NCBI GenBank assembly: GCA_945902745.1
Contig: CAMDNE010000004.1
Coordinates: 62,001 to 126,000, forward strand
Direction: 5' to 3'
Length of the DNA: 64,000 nt
Origin: Chitinophaga pinensis
GTDB taxonomy: Bacteria; Bacteroidota; Bacteroidia; Flavobacteriales_D; Crocinitomicaceae
The notes beneath the pieces are model-generated. The model ran no database searches, had not been told where the DNA came from, and saw only the letters and a program-made list of their open reading frames with translations. Position numbers and translations under genes: made by a program. The stretch's first letter is position 1. Every line of letters starts with the position of its first letter. Shown here piece by piece: positions 18,709 through 27,496 of the stretch.

Positions 18709-21057
18709 TTAATGTACAATAACCAATTTAACTGGCTTCGAAACTGTGTTTACGTCAGTTACATGAACAGTGTAAATTCCTTGAAGTAAAGCTTCAGTAT
18801 TCAGTAATACTTTGTTCGTTAGTTCAGTTATCAAATGTGATTGAACGAGTTTTCCGTTTTGATCAAATAATTCTACTTTCCCATTTGTAATTACCTTAGA
18901 AAAACTAACGTAAGCATAAGAATTTGCTGGATTCGGACTTGTTAAAGCTACAAATGCATTTTCATTTAAGCCCAAAGGATTTTCATTGTAGGAGATTTTA
19001 AAATCATCATAATAGAAACCATCTTGTCTTACTCCTCCGTCCGATTCTAATTGGAACCTGACTTTAATTACTTGCCCGATGTAATCACTTAAATTAATTT
19101 CTTCTAATACCCAATTAGATTGTGTTCCTTCATAAACTGGTTCTAAATCTGGTTGAACACTTCCATTGGCACCATTACCTTGAACCGTGTAATTTCCACA
19201 TTGACCAATCCAACTAACACCATTATCAGTTGACACTTGGAATTGACAATAATCAAAATCTGTTTCAATTTCCCACTTCGCATAATAGGAAATCCCTGCA
19301 GCGAAAACGTTTGTCAAATCGATTGTTTGATTTAGCTCATATGTTTTATTTGCATTGTTTTGATAATTTCCCGTAACACTTTCTGTGAATGATGTAGATG
19401 GGGAAACAAACTCATTAATTGTTGTAGCCCAATTCCCCGTCCAATTAGCATTAGAAGAAGCATCATCAGTGAATTGTAATGTCATGGCACCAAACGTTTT
19501 TACGATAGTATCTCGACGTGTCCACAAACCATTATCCGTTTTTAAAACGTATTTTATTTCGTCTCCAAAAGCAATTGCTGGGTTCAAAACATACGATATT
19601 GAACCTGTTTGTGATTCTCTAAGAAGTAAAGTTTCAATAACTGGAGCTCCAACTGATTGAATATTTAAAAGAGGTTCAATCGATACTGTAACAGGTCCAT
19701 CTTGCAATCCCAAACGAAATGATGAATGGTTAAAATTTCCAGTCATTGTTTCAACTGTTGAAGGATCAGTATCATCAACCACAACATAAACGTGGGTAAC
19801 ATGTGAATTTATCAAATTTGTAAAAACCATGTCTTGGCACGTTGCATAAATATCAGATTGAGGAGGCCAAAAGTTTGAACCTACTTCAGGTGTCATTGTA
19901 AACATCGTATCTTTTAAACCAATCCCTAAATCATCTTTGTACATATAATCATCTGAATCTCCAGAAGCAGGATACAATGAAGAGCTTTTCTGGGGCAAAT
20001 AGCCATTCAATTCGACCATATGATTCGAGAGATCAACAAAATAATCATTGTGTTCAGCGAATTCGGCTGTTGTCGTTCCCACAGGATATAATAATGTGTT
20101 ACCATACGTATGAGAATTCAGAGCTGTAATGAAATTGTGATTTTGACACAACCATTGCATTGCTTGTGTTTCAGGTTCAGAAAATGCTCCTGTTCCCGGA
20201 TATGTGTCATCATCAACATTAAAACTTACTCCAGTTGTTCCCCAACCGTAAGAATAATTTCTATTCAAATCAACTCCCTTATTGTTTGTTCCAATGTTAC
20301 GTCGATTCTTGCGGTGCATTCCTCCCCCACTTGGATCTGTAGTTTCGTTATAGATATAGCCATCAGGATTAATACAAGGAACAAAGAAAATCTCTGTGTT
20401 GTCAACTAGATATTTCACCTCATCATTCGTAGTATAATTCTCCAATAAATACCACATGTAAAATATCGTTTGTGACATACTCATAGGTTCACGAGCATGA
20501 TGAATAGCAGTTTGTAAAACTTCTGGTTCTACTTCATCTGTTGAGGCATTGTCTGAAATCTTTACATGATAAATTGGACGGTTTTCAAAAGTTAAAAACG
20601 TTGAAATGGGAGATCTAGCAGTAATCAATGTTGGATATTGCGCTGCCATTGCATCCAAATTATCTAACATTTCTTGATAGGTCAAATAACCTCCCATCGA
20701 CCCATAATTAAAATTCACAGGAACAGCTGGATTAAAAACACTTGAACCATTCGAACAACCAACATTTTTTTCTGAGGATTGAGCAGGCTTTAAATTTTGG
20801 TCAACATAGTATTTTTTAACATCATCTATTAAAATTTCATAATTGAAATTATTGTCGATTAACTTTTGAATATCGTATTCAGAAAAATCAGAAATAAAAA
20901 AAGTATTCAATTTATAGGTTCCATGATCTACTGGAAGTCCTAATTCTGACAATTGTTTGAGTCCAATGGCATCCGTATTAATCTTTACGCGAGAATATTG
21001 TTGAGCAAATGATAGACCGCAAATTAGGAGAGAAATTGCGAGTAGTATTTTTTTCAT
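18709..21057 (-). CDS. T9SS-secreted M14 zinc carboxypeptidase
   Basis: A 782-residue exported metallopeptidase. Signal peptide 1-18 (ending LSFA). The M14 domain (about 120-430) has zinc ligands His187 and Glu190 (HHAREP) and His316 (ALNSHTYG), substrate-binding RKNRRNIG and VDLNRNY, and catalytic Glu391 (MTPEVGSNFWPP). A beta-sandwich region around 560-690 (WEIETDFDYCQFQVSTDNG...DGFYYDDFKISY) resembles the MAM/immune-inhibitor A type. The last 80 residues are a type A T9SS sorting domain (SPNPANSYAYVSF...GIYTVHV). It probably degrades extracellular peptides. Confidence 0.93.
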   Translation of the reverse strand: MKKILLAISLLICGLSFAQQYSRVKINTDAIGLKQLSELGLPVDHGTYKLNTFFISDFSEYDIQKLIDNNFNYEILIDDVKKYYVDQNLKPAQSSEKNVGCSNGSSVFNPAVPVNFNYGSMGGYLTYQEMLDNLDAMAAQYPTLITARSPISTFLTFENRPIYHVKISDNASTDEVEPEVLQTAIHHAREPMSMSQTIFYMWYLLENYTTNDEVKYLVDNTEIFFVPCINPDGYIYNETTDPSGGGMHRKNRRNIGTNNKGVDLNRNYSYGWGTTGVSFNVDDDTYPGTGAFSEPETQAMQWLCQNHNFITALNSHTYGNTLLYPVGTTTAEFAEHNDYFVDLSNHMVELNGYLPQKSSSLYPASGDSDDYMYKDDLGIGLKDTMFTMTPEVGSNFWPPQSDIYATCQDMVFTNLINSHVTHVYVVVDDTDPSTVETMTGNFNHSSFRLGLQDGPVTVSIEPLLNIQSVGAPVIETLLLRESQTGSISYVLNPAIAFGDEIKYVLKTDNGLWTRRDTIVKTFGAMTLQFTDDASSNANWTGNWATTINEFVSPSTSFTESVTGNYQNNANKTYELNQTIDLTNVFAAGISYYAKWEIETDFDYCQFQVSTDNGVSWIGQCGNYTVQGNGANGSVQPDLEPVYEGTQSNWVLEEINLSDYIGQVIKVRFQLESDGGVRQDGFYYDDFKISYNENPLGLNENAFVALTSPNPANSYAYVSFSKVITNGKVELFDQNGKLVQSHLITELTNKVLLNTEALLQGIYTVHVTDVNTVSKPVKLVIVH

Positions 21058-21215
21058 AGTACTAATTGTTTTTGAGTTTTTTCTAGTTAAGCTCTGTAAG
21101 TTAAAAATATAAAGTGCAACATTTACATATTTTCGATAATACCGTCAATTTAATCGATGAATTCAAATACAAATCATTTAAACTAATTTTCATTTATCCA
21201 TTCATTGGTTCATTC

Positions 21216-21281
21216 ATAAAGTTCTTATTACCATCTATATATTTCATATTCGTTTATATTGAATCAAAACAAGAACTTTAT
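21216..21281 (+). promoter_or_regulatory. long-loop inverted repeat in the sppA leader
   Basis: ATAAAGTTCTT (21216-21226) is perfectly complementary to AAGAACTTTAT (21271-21281). The right arm ends 12 bases before the sppA ATG. It could form a leader hairpin that controls ribosome access. I find no T-run that would make it a terminator. Confidence 0.4.
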
Positions 21282-21293
21282 AAAAAAAATATC

Positions 21294-23093
21294 ATGACTG
21301 AAAAGAAAATCACATTTGGAAAAATATTTTGGCCTAGCTTCTTAGCAGTATTTATCATGTCCGTAATTGGATTATTGATTTTCTCTTTAATTGTAGGAGG
21401 AATTATTGGAAGTTTTGGTGATTTTGGACCGAAACCACTGGCGATAAAAAGCAATACCGTTCTGCACATGACTCTGGAAGGTAATATCGGTGAAAAATCA
21501 AATTCTGAATTCAATCCTTCAACATTCCAAATGAATAATCAAATTGGATTAAGTGATTTACTATTTGGCTTAGAACATGCCAAAACAGATTCAAAAATCA
21601 AAGGTGTATTTTTAGAAATTGGCGATTTAAGTTGTGGTTATTCAACTGCACGAGAAATCAGAAATGCTCTAAATGATTTTGAAAAAAGCGGGAAATTTGT
21701 TGTTGCGTATAATGCTGGTGAAGTAATCACACAAAAAGAGTATTATGTCTCTTCAGCGGCGAATGAAGTTTATGGTTTTCCAACTTCTACAATGGAATTT
21801 ATTGGTTTAGGCGCTGAATTATCTTTTTTCAAAGGAACATTAGATAAGTTAGAAGTCGAAGTTCAAGTAATTCGCGGTTCAAACAACGATTTCAAAAGTG
21901 CAGTTGAACCATTCTTTAGAGAAAATATGAGTGACTCGAGTCGCGTTCAAATTGAGCGTTATTTGACTTCTATGTGGGAAGATATTCGCACAGATATTTC
22001 AAGCGATAGAAAAGTTACTTCAATGAAACTGAATGAAATTGCTGACAGTGCTAAAATTCACAGAGCAGAAGATGCTTTAAAGTACAAAATGCTTGACGGT
22101 TTAAAATATAGAGATGAAGTGATAAGCATAATTTCTAAGAAAGTTGGCATTGGAGAAGATGAAGATCTGCATTTACAAGCTTTTGAAAAATATGCTAAAA
22201 AGAAGTTTTACCAGCAACAAGCATTAGCAAAAAACACGAAGCCTAATATTGCGGTTATTCTTTCTGAAGGAGCAGTTTCAACAAATGGTGAAGAATTATC
22301 CTCAAAAGAAATATGTAAACTATTTCAAGATGTTAGAAAAAATAGCACAATCAAAACTGTTGTTTTTAGAATTAATAGTCCAGGAGGAAGTGCTTTAGCA
22401 AGTGAGGAAATTTGGAGAGAAGTAAAATTAACGAACAAGGTTAAAAAGGTGATTGTTTCCATGGGTGACGTTGCTGCATCAGGTGGATATTACATTGCAG
22501 CGCCAGCAACATTGATTTTTGCTGAACCAACAACAATTACCGGTTCAATTGGTGTTTTCGGAATGATTCCTTATACGGGCAAAATGTTGTCTAATAAATT
22601 AGGAATGACCTTTGACCGTGCTGCTACGAATCAACATTCAGTGATGACAACGAATCGTAAATTGACAGAAGAAGAATTTACAATCATTCAAGAAGAAGTC
22701 GATGCAATTTATTCGCAATTTTTAACACGTGTTTCTGAAGGCCGAGGAATGACAACAGAACAAGTAAATGTAATTGCTCGAGGACGTGTTTGGACAGGTC
22801 GTGACGCATTGAAACTTGGATTAGTTGACAAACTTGGAGGAATCACAGACGCGATTAATTACGCAGCGACCGCAAGTGACATCAAAACTCAAAAAGTATT
22901 GTATTACCCATTGAAAAAAGAAGACAAATGGGCAGCATTATTCGAGCAATTCAGTGACGAGAAGAATGATGAAATAAGTGTTTCACAACAAAAAATGCCA
23001 GAAGAATTAATCCGTTATTATCAACAATTGAAAAGAATTGAATCAATGACTGGAATTCAAATGATTATGCCATTTGATATAGAAATTAAATAA
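21294..23093 (+). CDS. sppA: signal peptide peptidase SppA (67K type)
   Basis: A membrane-bound serine protease with a Ser/Lys dyad that degrades cleaved signal peptides. The 599-residue product starts MTEKKITFGK, followed by one transmembrane helix (about 13-40). Two S49 halves are present: Lys201 (NNDFKSAVEPF) and Ser396 (GDVAASGGYYIAAPA) match the E. coli Lys209/Ser409 pair. The frame extends 60 codons upstream to 21114, but that part is Phe/Ile/Tyr-rich, unlike SppA N-termini, and contains a perfect inverted repeat, so I reject it. No partner gene is close; the MITE-like element follows the stop directly. Confidence 0.95.
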   Translation: MTEKKITFGKIFWPSFLAVFIMSVIGLLIFSLIVGGIIGSFGDFGPKPLAIKSNTVLHMTLEGNIGEKSNSEFNPSTFQMNNQIGLSDLLFGLEHAKTDSKIKGVFLEIGDLSCGYSTAREIRNALNDFEKSGKFVVAYNAGEVITQKEYYVSSAANEVYGFPTSTMEFIGLGAELSFFKGTLDKLEVEVQVIRGSNNDFKSAVEPFFRENMSDSSRVQIERYLTSMWEDIRTDISSDRKVTSMKLNEIADSAKIHRAEDALKYKMLDGLKYRDEVISIISKKVGIGEDEDLHLQAFEKYAKKKFYQQQALAKNTKPNIAVILSEGAVSTNGEELSSKEICKLFQDVRKNSTIKTVVFRINSPGGSALASEEIWREVKLTNKVKKVIVSMGDVAASGGYYIAAPATLIFAEPTTITGSIGVFGMIPYTGKMLSNKLGMTFDRAATNQHSVMTTNRKLTEEEFTIIQEEVDAIYSQFLTRVSEGRGMTTEQVNVIARGRVWTGRDALKLGLVDKLGGITDAINYAATASDIKTQKVLYYPLKKEDKWAALFEQFSDEKNDEISVSQQKMPEELIRYYQQLKRIESMTGIQMIMPFDIEIK

Positions 23094-23216
23094 TAAGACT
23101 GTTGCAAAATCCATTACTCTTCGTTGCTTCAAAAATTTAACATCCTCTTTTACACATGTAAATTCCGGTCTTAAATTTTAATTGCACCTCATTTAATGAA
23201 TTTTGAAACAGACTTA
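23094..23216. mobile_element. MITE-like element with 22-base imperfect terminal inverted repeats
   Basis: The left end TAAGACTGTTGCAAAAT (continuing ccatt) and the right end, read on the other strand, TAAGTCTGTTTCAAAAT (continuing tcatt), match at 19 of 22 positions. The 123-base unit has no coding capacity, and inner segments (TTCAAAAATTTAA and TTAAATTTTAATTG) also pair partly, so it can fold into one long hairpin. It starts at the last bases of the sppA stop region. A clear target-site duplication is not visible. Confidence 0.45.
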
Positions 23217-23256
23217 AACTAGTCACAGAAAAGCTTAAACCACCACTGTTACAAAG

Positions 23257-23299
23257 AAAAAGCCATTCGTACGTCAGCTGACGGACAGATGGCTTTTTT
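23257..23299. terminator. hairpin terminator with nested palindrome
   Basis: AAAAAGCCAT pairs with ATGGCTTTTTT; the loop holds the perfect palindrome CGTCAGCTGACG. It is flanked by A and T runs, so it works for sppA and for the convergent outer-membrane protein gene. Confidence 0.85.
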
Positions 23300-23318
23300 G
23301 ATTTTCAATAAAAAATAT

Positions 23319-24023
23319 TTACGTATTTCTGCGCTTATACTTCTGCGTTTCTTTGGTCCAATTATAGCGTTTTTTGTTGTTTCTGCTATGTCTTCGTTTA
23401 GGTTGTTTTCGGTAAACTACACCCACAGTATGTTGTAAGTAATCTGTTTTGGAAGTATATATATCTGGGACCAAACCCAATTTTCCCATTGTTTGAACTT
23501 GAACTCCCCACGATTTTGAAAACCAAAAATTAGCCCCAAGAGCAATGTTGCATGTCGGTGTAATTGGAGAAGTCATCACTTGTCTATACGTCACTCCTAT
23601 CCCTGCTGACAGATAGGGATCGAACCATTTTGTTGGAGCGAAAAAACGATAAAAACTGTATTTCACATGAAAATCACCTGAAACAAAAATTCCAGATAAA
23701 CCAGTTGTATCATTGATTAGTTTCGAAGAAGTGTATTTGTTATACGCAACCATTCCTTCCAAACTCCAGCCTTTTTTAAGGTACTTGTCAATCGAAATTC
23801 TTGTTGGATAAGGAAGATAATTCCATGAACCTTTAACATCAAATAAATTAGAAAAAGCTTGTCCATCATCGTCAACAACATTCCAACTGAGCCCAAACAT
23901 CCAAGAATATGGATTTTTTTTACGGTTGATGGATGACGGTTGAGCTAGTGAATTGGAAACAAATAAACATAGTAAAGCAATCGAGCTATAAAACTTTATC
24001 CTAAAATTGATTGATTTTGACAT
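23319..24023 (-). CDS. outer-membrane beta-barrel protein
   Basis: A 234-residue product from the ATG at 24023 (MSKSINFRIKF); a GTG 15 bases earlier would add five residues. Signal peptide to about residue 28 (SNSLAQ). The rest alternates aromatic strands (SWMFGLSWNVVDDDG, WSLEGMVAYNKYTSS, YLSAGIGVTYRQ, NIALGANFWFSKSWGVQVQ), the pattern of a small 8-stranded barrel. Unusually, about 30 strongly basic residues (KRRHSRNNKKRYN...) follow the last strand HTVGVVYRKQ. Function is unknown; a structural or PorT-like role is only a guess. Confidence 0.72.
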   Translation of the reverse strand: MSKSINFRIKFYSSIALLCLFVSNSLAQPSSINRKKNPYSWMFGLSWNVVDDDGQAFSNLFDVKGSWNYLPYPTRISIDKYLKKGWSLEGMVAYNKYTSSKLINDTTGLSGIFVSGDFHVKYSFYRFFAPTKWFDPYLSAGIGVTYRQVMTSPITPTCNIALGANFWFSKSWGVQVQTMGKLGLVPDIYTSKTDYLQHTVGVVYRKQPKRRHSRNNKKRYNWTKETQKYKRRNT

Positions 24024-24086
24024 AATTGTTACCCTCACTTTTTTTCGTTTGTAAAATTAATCAAAAGATTCTATGAAAAAAGAACA

Positions 24087-24115
24087 TAAAAAAACTCTCA
24101 GCTTACACTGAGAGT
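24087..24115 (-). terminator. terminator of trigger factor gene
   Basis: Read on the minus strand, ACTCTCAG pairs with CTGAGAGT around a 6-base loop and is followed by seven T. It lies 22 bases after the tig stop. Confidence 0.88.
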
Positions 24116-24137
24116 AATAATATGGTTTCGGTTTAAA

Positions 24138-25490
24138 TTATTTAGCAGCCATTTCTACGAATTTATCGTAAGAAACTTCCTTCTCATTTAATTTTACAGT
24201 GCTTTTAAAATACTGTGTTAACTTTTGTTCAGCCAACATATCGTACACTCGGTTCGCTTCTTCTCTATTCTGTAATACTTGCATTGCAGAAGCCAATAAC
24301 TCTTTTTCTTCAGGAGCTGGAATACCATATTGAGCAAAATTACTTATCAATAAGCTTTTCGTAAATTCGATTACTTCTTGATTATCTAAACCGATTTTGT
24401 TTTCTCTAAAAATTGTTCCTTGAATCAATTGCCATTTCAAGTTTTTTAAATAATTATCAAATTCCAAATCAATTTGCTCATCTGTAATTGGTGTTTCTTG
24501 AGACAATTTAATCCAACGTTTCAAGAATCTATTTGGCAAATCAACTTTCGTTTTATCAATCAAATCATTAAAAATCTCACGTGTTAAAAGGCGATCTGAA
24601 TCTCCTGAAAACATACCACCCATATCAACTGAAATTCTTTCTCTCAATTCTTTATCAGAAGTAATTGCTGCAGGACCAAAAAGCTTGTCAAAAAGCTCTT
24701 GATTCATTTCAGCCAATTCCATTCTTTTAATTTCATTGATTGTCATTTGGAATTTATCCGAAATGGTTGATAATTCTTCCTCCTTGATTCCAAGCATTGC
24801 AGCAGTATCTTTAGCTCCACGAGAAACAGTTGATGGTTTCACAACAACTTTATCGTTCTTCACTTTACCAAGCAATTCTTTTTTCACCTTGTCGTCAACA
24901 ACATATTCCATTGAAATGGTTGAAGAGTGAAGAATTCCACCTTCTAAAATAGAACCATCTTCTTTCAGCTCAACAAATTGTGCCAAAATCATATCTCTAT
25001 CTTCAATTGAATCAACAGAAAGAAGTTTCCCATATCGACGACGCAAATCATCAATTTGTTTATCAACTAAATCTTTATCGATTTTAACTTTGATATAATC
25101 GTATTTACTTTTTGAAGAAAGTGGTACTTCAATTTTTGGCGTTAAACCAATTTCGTATTCAAATTCAAAAATTTCAGGTTTTTCAAAACTTCCTATTACC
25201 TCTACTCCTTCTTTTGGAATTGGATTACCAAGAATTTCAATTTTATTTTCTCTGATATAATTAGATAAAGTATCGTTTACAACTTTATTTAATTCCTCAA
25301 TTAAAACTGCCTTTCCATATTGTTTTTGAATCATTCCCATCGGCACATGTCCTGGACGGAAACCTGGAATTTTAGCTGTTTTTCTATGTTTATCTAAAAT
25401 TGCACTAACCTTTTTTTGATAATCTTCGGGAGCAACTGTGATTTTCAATACTGCGTTTAACGCATCAACATCTTGGCGAATTACGTTCAT
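24138..25490 (-). CDS. tig: trigger factor, ribosome-associated chaperone
   Basis: Binds the ribosome tunnel exit and shields nascent chains. The N-terminal ribosome-binding signature KIPGFRPGHVPMGMI is at about residues 40-54. A PPIase-like central part (150-250) and a long helical C-terminal region follow; total 450 residues is usual. It lies directly downstream of tRNA-Leu, separated by a strong terminator, so it has its own promoter. Unlike in many other bacteria, it is not next to clpP-clpX, which lie about 34 kb away. Confidence 0.95.
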   Translation of the reverse strand: MNVIRQDVDALNAVLKITVAPEDYQKKVSAILDKHRKTAKIPGFRPGHVPMGMIQKQYGKAVLIEELNKVVNDTLSNYIRENKIEILGNPIPKEGVEVIGSFEKPEIFEFEYEIGLTPKIEVPLSSKSKYDYIKVKIDKDLVDKQIDDLRRRYGKLLSVDSIEDRDMILAQFVELKEDGSILEGGILHSSTISMEYVVDDKVKKELLGKVKNDKVVVKPSTVSRGAKDTAAMLGIKEEELSTISDKFQMTINEIKRMELAEMNQELFDKLFGPAAITSDKELRERISVDMGGMFSGDSDRLLTREIFNDLIDKTKVDLPNRFLKRWIKLSQETPITDEQIDLEFDNYLKNLKWQLIQGTIFRENKIGLDNQEVIEFTKSLLISNFAQYGIPAPEEKELLASAMQVLQNREEANRVYDMLAEQKLTQYFKSTVKLNEKEVSYDKFVEMAAK

Positions 25491-25519
25491 TTTCTCTAAT
25501 TTTTAAACTTAAATAAAAC

Positions 25520-25553
25520 AAAAAAGGTCTCGTTAACTAACGAGACCTTTTTT
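25520..25553 (-). terminator. terminator between tRNA-Leu and tig
   Basis: AAAAAAGGTCTCGTTA and its full reverse complement are separated by only two bases. The 16-base-pair stem ends in a T6 run on the minus strand just after the tRNA. Confidence 0.9.
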
Positions 25554-25555
25554 AG

Positions 25556-25637
25556 TGCGGATAGAGGGACTCGAACCCACACGCCTCGCGGCACTAGATC
25601 CTAAGTCTAGCATGTCTACCAATTTCACCATATCCGC
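25556..25637 (-). tRNA. tRNA-Leu (anticodon UAG)
   Basis: On the minus strand GCGGATA pairs with TATCCGC as acceptor stem, with discriminator A. The D-arm is followed by the anticodon stem CTAGA/TCTAG with loop CTTAGGA (anticodon TAG, reading CUA). A long class II variable arm GCCGCGAGGC-like segment and the T-arm GTGGGTTCGAGTCCCTC follow. The 82-base length and long variable arm fit leucine. The CCA end is not encoded. Confidence 0.96.
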
Positions 25638-25703
25638 AAATTCAATTCTAAAAAAGGTTTCGATTAACCCCTATAGTTCCCTTTGTTCTTAGCATTGGGA
25701 GTG

Positions 25704-25711
25704 CAAAGATA
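25704..25711 (-). promoter_or_regulatory. -7 promoter box for tRNA-Leu
   Basis: Minus-strand TATCTTTG followed by CACT, 66 bases upstream of the mature tRNA 5' end. It is identical in its first eleven bases to the box before the 30-residue ribosomal protein gene at 48.7 kb. Confidence 0.5.
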
Positions 25712-25818
25712 TTTAATTATTTTAAAGAATGAAATTAAGACGTAGAAAAAACTATTATTTCTCGTTTTTTTGTGGAAAAGTCCTCAAAACTTCTAATGGA
25801 TTAGAATGGAAATCAAAT

Positions 25819-25826
25819 TATCTTTG
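25819..25826 (+). promoter_or_regulatory. -7 promoter box for flavin reductase gene
   Basis: TATCTTTG matches TAnnTTTG and lies 19 bases before the ATG at 25846. This supports that ATG over the upstream one at 25729. Confidence 0.5.
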
Positions 25827-25845
25827 TTACACGAAAAAAAATAGC

Positions 25846-26742
25846 ATGCTAAGTATCGATCCAAAATCATTGACAATTCCCGTCCTTCACCAATATTTAT
25901 TGGGTGCAATTGGTCCACGACCTATTGCTTTTGCATCAACCGTAGATGCCGATGGGAATCCAAATTTGGCTCCTTTTAGTTTTTTTAATGTTTTCAGTGC
26001 TAATCCACCAATTTTAATATTTTCTCCAGCTCGTTCTGGAAGAGCAAATACAACAAAAGACACGTATAACAATGTAAAAATTGTTCCTGAGGTTGTAATC
26101 AATATTGTGAATTATGATATTGTACACCAAATGAGTCTCGCAAGTTCGCCTTATCCAGCTGGAGTTGATGAATTCAAAAAAGCTGGTTTCACTCCGCTTC
26201 CTTCCGAGAAAATAAAACCAATGCGCGTTGCTGAATCACCTGTTCAATTTGAATGTAAGGTAAATGAAGTAATTGAATTGGGAACTGAAGGTGGTGCAGG
26301 TAATTTAATCATTTGTGAAGTTGTTCAAATCCATATCAATGAAGCCATTTTAGATGAAAAAGGGATGATTGACCAACATAAAATTGATTTAGTTTCGAGA
26401 ATGGGTGGTAATTGGTATTGTAGAGCTGATAAAAATTCCATGTTTGAAATTGCAAAACCAATTACAACGTGTGGCGTAGGATATGATCAATTACCAGAAG
26501 ATTTTAAAAACAGTAAGGTATTAACAGGTAATGATTTAGGTCAACTTGGAGGAATAGAAGAAATTCCAAATGAAACGGATGTAAATGAGTTTAAATTATT
26601 GGAACTAAGTGAAATTTTTGTATCTTTAGAAGACAATCCTTCTGAATTGGAGCGAACATTACACCAAAAGGCTAAGGATTTTTTAGCAGAAAACAAACTG
26701 GAAGAAGCTTGGATGACACTTCTTTCTTTTAACAATGGATAA
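25846..26742 (+). CDS. flavin reductase family protein
   Basis: A 298-residue FMN-binding split-barrel protein. The N-terminal LLGAIGPRPIAFASTVDADGNPNLAPFSFFNVFSANPP is the typical flavin reductase/FMN-binding start, and the second conserved part is VSRMGGNWYCRAD. Its electron-transfer partner is unknown. The frame could begin 39 codons earlier (25729), but that stretch is Lys/Phe/Tyr-rich, unconserved in type and precedes the -7 box, so I use MLSIDPKSL. The last 60 residues are acidic, helical and not part of the flavin fold. Confidence 0.87.
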   Translation: MLSIDPKSLTIPVLHQYLLGAIGPRPIAFASTVDADGNPNLAPFSFFNVFSANPPILIFSPARSGRANTTKDTYNNVKIVPEVVINIVNYDIVHQMSLASSPYPAGVDEFKKAGFTPLPSEKIKPMRVAESPVQFECKVNEVIELGTEGGAGNLIICEVVQIHINEAILDEKGMIDQHKIDLVSRMGGNWYCRADKNSMFEIAKPITTCGVGYDQLPEDFKNSKVLTGNDLGQLGGIEEIPNETDVNEFKLLELSEIFVSLEDNPSELERTLHQKAKDFLAENKLEEAWMTLLSFNNG

Positions 26743-26772
26743 AACAACAACAATATAACAAAAGCAAACAGT

Positions 26773-27171
26773 ATGTTTAAATTAATCGGAACCGTGAAGG
26801 TGTTGAACGATACCGTTCAAGTGTCAGAGAAATTTTCTAAAAGAGAATTTGTAGTAACAGATACTACTAGTATGTATCCACAAGATATTTCATTTCAAGC
26901 AACACAAGACAAATGCTCAATGTTGGATGCAGTGCAAGTAAATGATCAAGTGGAAGTTTCTTTCAATTTACGTGGTCGTGAATGGACAAGTCCACAAGGA
27001 GAGGTTAAGTACTTCAATTCTTTGGAAGCTTGGAGAATAGAAAAAGTTGGACAAGCAATGCCGCAAGGTATTCCTCAAGGTGGACCATCAGCAATGAATC
27101 TTGATCCGATGGCTGCAGCAACAACAGCTGCAGTTAATACGAACAGTGAAGATGACGATTTACCGTTTTAA
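26773..27171 (+). CDS. DUF3127 protein with SSB-like acidic C-terminal tip
   Basis: A 132-residue protein. Residues 1-92 match DUF3127 (FKLIGTVKVLNDTVQVSEKF, the paired VEVSFNLRGREW and YFNSLEAWRIEKV) and read like an OB-type beta-barrel. A flexible Gln/Pro/Gly/Ala linker follows, and the protein ends NSEDDDLPF. That tip closely resembles the DDDIPF tail by which single-strand DNA-binding proteins recruit repair proteins. Domain function is unknown; I infer a nucleic-acid-binding role. It is 30 bases from the flavin reductase gene, same strand, and a terminator follows. Confidence 0.8.
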   Translation: MFKLIGTVKVLNDTVQVSEKFSKREFVVTDTTSMYPQDISFQATQDKCSMLDAVQVNDQVEVSFNLRGREWTSPQGEVKYFNSLEAWRIEKVGQAMPQGIPQGGPSAMNLDPMAAATTAAVNTNSEDDDLPF

Positions 27172-27192
27172 GAAGAAAGTAAAGATAATAAG

Positions 27193-27219
27193 AGCCGAGC
27201 AGAAATGTTCGGCTTTTTT
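27193..27219 (+). terminator. terminator of DUF3127 gene
   Basis: AGCCGAGC pairs with GTTCGGCT around a short AGAAAT loop and is followed by T6. Confidence 0.85.
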
Positions 27220-27375
27220 GTTGCAACTAAAACCCAAGAACGACAAAAAAATCACTTTTAACAACTTTTAATCTGATACATGTCATATTAAAAAAGCTGC
27301 GCTTCCCGAACTTTGCGTAAACGCAAATACAAACAAAATGACCCTACGAATTCTCCAAGAATGTCTTCATGATTT

Positions 27376-27471
27376 ATGAAGTACAGTTTACTATTTGTTT
27401 TTCTTCTATCTTCAACTTTTTCATGGTCGCAAGATGCGCATGGTGATGGTATTTTAGATCCTTTTGATTAG
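27376..27471 (+). pseudogene. truncated start of a secreted protein
   Basis: ATG opens a clear signal peptide (MKYSLLFVFLLSSTFSWSQ) followed by DAHGDGILDPFD, which resembles a calcium-binding DxDGDGxxD repeat of large secreted Bacteroidota proteins. A TAG follows after 31 codons and the downstream frame (NFKEGKFANS) stops again soon. I read it as the surviving 5' end of a lost surface protein. The stretch 27220-27375 before it holds only a TTTGCGT-aa-ACGCAAA inverted repeat. Confidence 0.5.
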
Positions 27472-27496
27472 AATTTTAAAGAAGGGAAATTCGCGA

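Noticed and set aside
21114-21293. Possible 60-residue N-terminal extension of SppA
   Set aside because: The stretch is Phe/Ile/Tyr-rich, unlike SppA N-termini, holds a perfect inverted repeat, and the canonical start MTEKKITFGK follows directly.
23094-23216. Intact insertion sequence
   Set aside because: No transposase frame of any size is present; only terminal repeats are seen.
25729-25845. Possible 39-residue extension of the flavin reductase
   Set aside because: It precedes a good -7 box (25819-25826) and does not resemble the family; the ATG at 25846 fits.
27220-27375. TTTGCGT-aa-ACGCAAA inverted repeat as a terminator
   Set aside because: No T-run follows on either strand; it is left as a minor hairpin.
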